Notes under the pieces: model-generated
The model's database searches: none
The model's input: the letters and a program-made list of their open reading frames with translations, nothing else
Told to the model about the DNA's origin: nothing
Translations under genes and position numbers: made by a program
IMG/VR virus record: IMGVR_UViG_3300047558_000101
Location: 1-60,734 of that record
Strand: one strand, 5' to 3'
Source of the DNA: a virus
DNA: 60,734 nt
In this document: piece by piece, positions 57,212 to 60,734 of the stretch
Layout: every line of letters starts with the position of its first letter
Numbering within the stretch: the first letter of the stretch is position 1

Positions 57212-57766
57212 TCACAACTCAGTCCACAAGGCTTTGACCAAGCCAGCTGCCGATGAGTTGTCAGTGTTCGTGACGCGGATGTAATATGTCCCTGCTGGGA
57301 ACCCGATGGCGAAGTCTTCACCGCTCGTAACGCCCGAGGACTGGTTCACATTATCACCTGTGTTGACGAGGAACAAGTCCATGGTGGTGCCACCGGTGAG
57401 CGTGCCACCCGATGTCATGGTGGTTGTGGTGTTGCGCGGCACTGCTGTAGACATGCCGTTGACTGGGAAGATTGGTATCGCTTGGTTGAACGACCCACCC
57501 TCAGTGCCACCGGCAACGATCTCGACACGGGCCTTACCGGACATGACTTTGATAGAGAACGCGTTCATCACAGTGTCGCCGGTGATCACAACCTTGACAA
57601 CTTCCGTTGCCCCCGCGTTCATCGAGAATTCATGGAACATGAAATACTGGCGGTTTTCAGACGGATCAATGCTGCCAGTTTCCACGAAGATGCGACCGTG
57701 CATGCCATGGGCTTGCTCAAAGAACCCTGATTTCGGGTTCAAATAGTTTGTGGTCATGTGACTCAT
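57212..57766 (-). CDS. Probable head fibre or decoration protein (184 aa)
   Basis: 184 residues, beta-rich, with GSIDPSENRQYFMFHEFSMN and a Thr/Gly-rich middle. Between terminase and portal, with its own promoter. GAAGGGTGCC before the ATG; a second ATG three codons later is possible. Family not recognised. Confidence 0.65.
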   Translation of the reverse strand: MSHMTTNYLNPKSGFFEQAHGMHGRIFVETGSIDPSENRQYFMFHEFSMNAGATEVVKVVITGDTVMNAFSIKVMSGKARVEIVAGGTEGGSFNQAIPIFPVNGMSTAVPRNTTTTMTSGGTLTGGTTMDLFLVNTGDNVNQSSGVTSGEDFAIGFPAGTYYIRVTNTDNSSAAGLVKALWTEL

Positions 57767-57790
57767 GGGGCACCCTTCGTAAGTTGCCGA

Positions 57791-57818
57791 ATTGTAACCC
57801 TCATCATCCCACGGTCAA
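57791..57818 (-). promoter_or_regulatory. Promoter upstream of the 57212 and portal genes
   Basis: TTGACC (57818-57813), 16 bases, TACAAT (57796-57791), overlapping the end of the large terminase gene. Confidence 0.75.
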
Positions 57819-59260
57819 GTGTATGCGTAGCGTACCCGCTTAACTTCACGGCGTGTGTTCTGTAACCCGAAGCCTCTGATGTTCATGTCGATCACTGCCG
57901 AGCCGTACTGCAAAGCGTCGTGGATGTGACTGAACTCGTTCTTGTCCGGCTTGTCTTCCATCTCGCCATTTTTCTTGACTTTGTACCGGTACCCTGAGCG
58001 AAAGCCCTTGATCAGCTGCGTGCAGCGCGGGTCGATGAGGAACATGGCCTTGCCCTCGAGCTGCTGCGCCAACAGGCGCTCCACGGCGGCGATGCGTTTC
58101 TCCGGGTCGTTGGTCGGCGGCTTGACGCACTTGTACCCCGCGTTTTTCAACGCGTCCACGAGCGTCATCTCGTTCAACTGCTGCTTCATAAACCCCGCTG
58201 GGTCTGGTGCGCAAATGAACTGGTAGCCGGGGTAGGTGTTGCCGATGTGCGGGTTGAGCACTGTCTGAATAAAAGTCTCGATGCCCATGTTGACGCTGTT
58301 GAGCTCACCTAACACCAGTATGCGACCACGCGGGTCTCGCTGCATGAACACGGCGGACGGCGTGCGCCCAAAGTCAATACCGATCGTGATGGGATATTCC
58401 GAACTCTGTATGGGCTTGAGGTTGTCTTTGGCCACATGAAAGTCTTGGGTGAATGAGCGCTGGTAAACCGGCGTGCCACTGAGGGAGCGCCCCCACTTGC
58501 CGTGCACATACACGTCGATCCAGTCCTCACTCTTACCCTCGCACAAGTCCTCGTAATAGTTCGATGGCAAGTGCTGCACCCAGTCCGCCTCTTCGCTGAG
58601 ACCGCTGGGCTGTATGGTGACATGCACTTTCTCTGGGTCGGCGTTGGTGAGGTACTGCTCCCAGTGTGCGTCCATGTCGGGCGGGTTGGTCGCGCCCCAC
58701 ACTTTCTTCATCTGCCGCCCGTTGTCGTCCACGCAGCCCTGCACTGGGTTGCCCTTCTCGTCCACACCCCACTGTGGCTTGTGCGGCACCATCATGCCGT
58801 TGGGATAGCGACCCAAACGACCGGTCAGGGCGTCGAACACATCCGCATTGATCTCGCGCACCTCGTCCACCATGGCGAAAGACAGCTGTAAGGAAAGGAG
58901 GCGACGCACGTCGTTGGCGTCATCAAGCCCTCGGAACAGCACATCCACTTCGACATCATCGAACTTCAAAATATATCGAAGCTCAGTGCGTAAATACGTC
59001 CCAGCCTGCCCTTCAGGGAACAGCGCTAAGAAGTCTTTGATGGTGGAGTCCTTAAGCATTTGGGCCGTGTTTCGGACAACGGCTACCCTAGACCTGCGAA
59101 TCCCATCTTTGCAAGGGGCCATCTTTTTGGCTTCTAGTGGTATCTTCATCAACGACGCGGTTGTTTTTGTTGAGCCGACAGGGCCGACAATAAATGACTG
59201 AAACTTATCGCTCATCAAGTATGGAACGACTGACCCAGCAGGTGTGTAATTAACGCCCAT
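57815..59260 (-). CDS. terL: Terminase large subunit
   Basis: 481 residues. ATPase: GPVGSTKTTAS (~26-36) as Walker A, FAMVDEV (~133-139) as Walker B. Nuclease: IGIDFGRTPSAVF (~292-304) and a FSHIHDALQYG acidic site (~443-453). It packages DNA into the portal. AAAAGGGGG precedes the ATG, which overlaps the end of the GIY-YIG gene by 11 bases. Confidence 0.93.
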   Translation of the reverse strand: MGVNYTPAGSVVPYLMSDKFQSFIVGPVGSTKTTASLMKIPLEAKKMAPCKDGIRRSRVAVVRNTAQMLKDSTIKDFLALFPEGQAGTYLRTELRYILKFDDVEVDVLFRGLDDANDVRRLLSLQLSFAMVDEVREINADVFDALTGRLGRYPNGMMVPHKPQWGVDEKGNPVQGCVDDNGRQMKKVWGATNPPDMDAHWEQYLTNADPEKVHVTIQPSGLSEEADWVQHLPSNYYEDLCEGKSEDWIDVYVHGKWGRSLSGTPVYQRSFTQDFHVAKDNLKPIQSSEYPITIGIDFGRTPSAVFMQRDPRGRILVLGELNSVNMGIETFIQTVLNPHIGNTYPGYQFICAPDPAGFMKQQLNEMTLVDALKNAGYKCVKPPTNDPEKRIAAVERLLAQQLEGKAMFLIDPRCTQLIKGFRSGYRYKVKKNGEMEDKPDKNEFSHIHDALQYGSAVIDMNIRGFGLQNTRREVKRVRYAYT

Positions 59261-59954
59261 TTTTCCCCCTTTTCGGTGTGAGAAGCGCCTTTTCTAAACT
59301 CCAACCACGCTGCATGCGTGAGCGAACGGCGTAATAGTCAACGACCCCGAACTTTTCAGTGAGCATAGTAACGCTACCTGTGCAGCCACGAAATGTTAGG
59401 TTAGCTCCTTTGAACCCCGTGTTGTTTACTTTGCGAGAAATCGCGCTGATTTTTCCACGTTCCGCCTTTGGCGTTGATGGAGTGAGTACAGCGTCTTCAA
59501 CAGACATACCACGCACCACCATACGCCACTGTGCGCACTGCTTTGTCACAACCCCAAAGTGTTTGCATAACGTATGCAGACCACCGGTTACACCTCGCAC
59601 AGTGTATTGGTTGGCTGGTCGTCCTTTTTTAGCATTGGTTTTTGCGCTCCACTTTATACCCAAGTTAGATTTAGCTTCAACCCTCGTGTTGTACTTAGGT
59701 CGTAGCTTGTCAATGTACCTCTGCTCGGTAAAAACACACATCTCAGCAGCGCAAAACTCAAGCACCACAAACGCAAATGCGTCTTCTCCATATTTATCCC
59801 ATGCAGCTTGTAGCTTAGGCGGGCTTTTCTTGTGGTGTCGCAAAGCGTACTTGTGCGTACGCCACCGCATACCTATGTTCACTGCGCTACCAACATATTG
59901 AGCGCCAGTTTTTATGTTCGTGATGGCGTAAACGCCCGGTTGCTTTGTGTCCAT
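59250..59954 (-). CDS. GIY-YIG homing endonuclease
   Basis: 234 residues from the ATG at 59954. GVYAITNIKTGAQYVGSA (~6-23) is the GIY-YIG motif, with RWRTHKYALR and a YIDKLRPKYN segment. The C-terminal half has two copies of a module (VRGVTGGLHTLCKHFGV..., FRGCTGSVTMLTEKFGV...), each ending VLTP/LLTP, probably DNA-reading units. Own -10 (TATAAT) and no ribosome site. It splits the small and large terminase genes. Confidence 0.9.
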   Translation of the reverse strand: MDTKQPGVYAITNIKTGAQYVGSAVNIGMRWRTHKYALRHHKKSPPKLQAAWDKYGEDAFAFVVLEFCAAEMCVFTEQRYIDKLRPKYNTRVEAKSNLGIKWSAKTNAKKGRPANQYTVRGVTGGLHTLCKHFGVVTKQCAQWRMVVRGMSVEDAVLTPSTPKAERGKISAISRKVNNTGFKGANLTFRGCTGSVTMLTEKFGVVDYYAVRSRMQRGWSLEKALLTPKRGKNGR

Positions 59955-59976
59955 TAGCATATTATACACTATGCTA
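59954..59976 (-). promoter_or_regulatory. Promoter -10 with inverted repeat for the GIY-YIG gene
   Basis: Minus strand TAGCATA, eight bases, TATGCTA: an exact 7-base inverted repeat. TATAAT (59966-59961) lies between and partly inside it, 6 bases before the ATG. No good -35. Confidence 0.65.
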
Positions 59977-59982
59977 CATGAC

Positions 59983-60588
59983 TCATGTGTAGTCCTCGCC
60001 GCCGTACTCGTAATTTTCGTCCTCAAGCAAAAATAAAGGCGCTTTTTGCACTTTTTCTGCATTTGGGAGCTCGAAATCACCTGTAAGGGCCTCGAAACTG
60101 TCGTTTTCGAGCATTTTTGACGAAAAATCGTCAATTTTTGGGGTTTCAGCCTCCAAAATCAGGGTCTGTTGGGGCGTATTTGCAGTGCTTGGTATGTTGA
60201 TTGTGATCGAAAAACCGGGGCCAGTTTGTGCAATTTGGTTGGTTTTTGGCTTCAATTCTGCCCATTCGACGATGTCTGTGATGGCTTGGCGGCGTACAGC
60301 AGCTGGTGTGTCCAAATCTTTAGCCATGTGATAAAGCGTCGGCAACAAATCCTCCGCCAAGACCCGAGCTTTGGCAGAAAATGAGAACCCAGAATCCTTG
60401 AGTTCTTTCGTATACATATCCACATAGCGTTGAAACTGTGGATTTGCTGCTATGGCATCGTATTCAGTCTGCGTGAGCCCCTCTCCTGCAACAATCTCGT
60501 GAGTTGGCCGCATGGCACCCACGGAATTTCTGGCTATGGAAAGAGCAAGTTCACGCAGCAGCTGATCCGCGTTGATTGAGCTGTGCAT
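59983..60588 (-). CDS. terS: Probable terminase small subunit
   Basis: 201 residues. The helical N-terminal ~110 residues (LTQTEYDAIAANPQFQRYVD, then SFSAKARVLAEDLLPTLYHM) and an acidic tail resemble small terminases that recognise the packaging site. Named mainly from its position two genes upstream of large terminase. No clear ribosome site before the ATG; GATACA 12-17 bases upstream could be a -10. Confidence 0.7.
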   Translation of the reverse strand: MHSSINADQLLRELALSIARNSVGAMRPTHEIVAGEGLTQTEYDAIAANPQFQRYVDMYTKELKDSGFSFSAKARVLAEDLLPTLYHMAKDLDTPAAVRRQAITDIVEWAELKPKTNQIAQTGPGFSITINIPSTANTPQQTLILEAETPKIDDFSSKMLENDSFEALTGDFELPNAEKVQKAPLFLLEDENYEYGGEDYT

Positions 60589-60734
60589 GTGCGGAATGTA
60601 TCACAGGTAAAAAATTTTTGGAACGCCTTTGATGAGGGGGTGGGTAAAATAAATAGCGAGTATTCTGTGGGTGTGTAGGGTATTAAAAAATTGGCCTTGT
60701 TATGAGCGTGACGGATAAAGGCTAGGGGTGTGGG
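60589..60734. other. Right-edge gene-free segment
   Basis: 146 bases upstream of small terminase; AT-rich with AAAAAATTTTT (60608-60620). If the genome is circular or circularly permuted, it joins 1-79 to form a divergent control region of about 225 bases. I see no clear terminator here. Confidence 0.5.

Noticed and set aside
1-60734. tRNA, CRISPR, integrase, transposase or lysogeny repressor genes
   Set aside because: Looked for on both strands by eye. No cloverleaf, spacer array, recombinase motif or repressor was recognised. A dedicated search could still find a degenerate tRNA.

Overview
The window reads as a complete or nearly complete genome of a strictly lytic tailed phage, most likely a short-tailed (podovirus-like) one. 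No gene is cut at either edge. There is one set of replication genes, one of head genes, one of tail genes and one of lysis genes. I see no integrase, no recognisable repressor, no tRNA, no rRNA and no CRISPR array. No tape-measure or sheath protein is visible, and the head set (terminase, 694-residue portal, scaffold, P22-like coat, adaptor-type proteins) suits a podovirus. Consensus sigma70 promoters (TTGACA, 17 bases, TATAAT) and the absence of a phage RNA polymerase suggest use of host polymerase. The host is probably a Gram-negative bacterium (Rz/Rz1 spanins, GH19 endolysin, lipoproteins). A freshwater betaproteobacterium is only a guess from gene style.

Layout: the left arm (80-28012) is transcribed rightward and the right arm (28013-60588) leftward, so the arms converge with no base between them at 28012/28013. 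The left edge (1-1880) holds a 27-residue membrane peptide, one isolated Ala/Lys-rich gene with its own terminator, and about 800 bases without genes but rich in iterated repeats, a candidate replication origin. Next come about 50 tightly packed small genes (1879-17000), many joined by ATGA or GTGA stop-start overlaps and mostly of unknown function. This stretch includes a MoxR AAA+ ATPase and VWA/metallopeptidase pair. The replication block (15821-28012) follows: DEDD exonuclease, family A DNA polymerase, RecB-like nuclease, VRR-NUC nuclease, SNF2 helicase, a probable ssDNA-binding protein, a primase-helicase and a small HNH protein.

The right arm read from its promoter end (60588 leftward) carries small terminase, a GIY-YIG homing endonuclease, large terminase, portal, scaffold, coat, decoration-like protein, adaptors, tail proteins and two tail fibres. 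Then come the lysis genes (holin-like proteins, lipoprotein, Rz with embedded Rz1, GH19 endolysin), more tail proteins, an acetyltransferase, a 1947-residue internal virion protein with a zincin motif, and five tiny basic proteins. Five homing-type endonucleases have invaded the genome, two of them antisense inside the lysis region.

The most unusual signal is a 16-base palindrome, TAATCCCAYGGRATTA, present in 12 close copies plus two degenerate ones between 262 and 17961 and apparently absent beyond. Copies sit in 5' leaders of promoter cassettes, at gene junctions where they supply the stop codon and twice also the start codon of the next gene, and in frame inside genes (peptide NPMGL/NPMEL). 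A second repeated element, the leader ACTTGTTYACTTAYTGGAG, precedes several of the same genes. Together they look like a genome-wide early control network that I cannot match to a described system.
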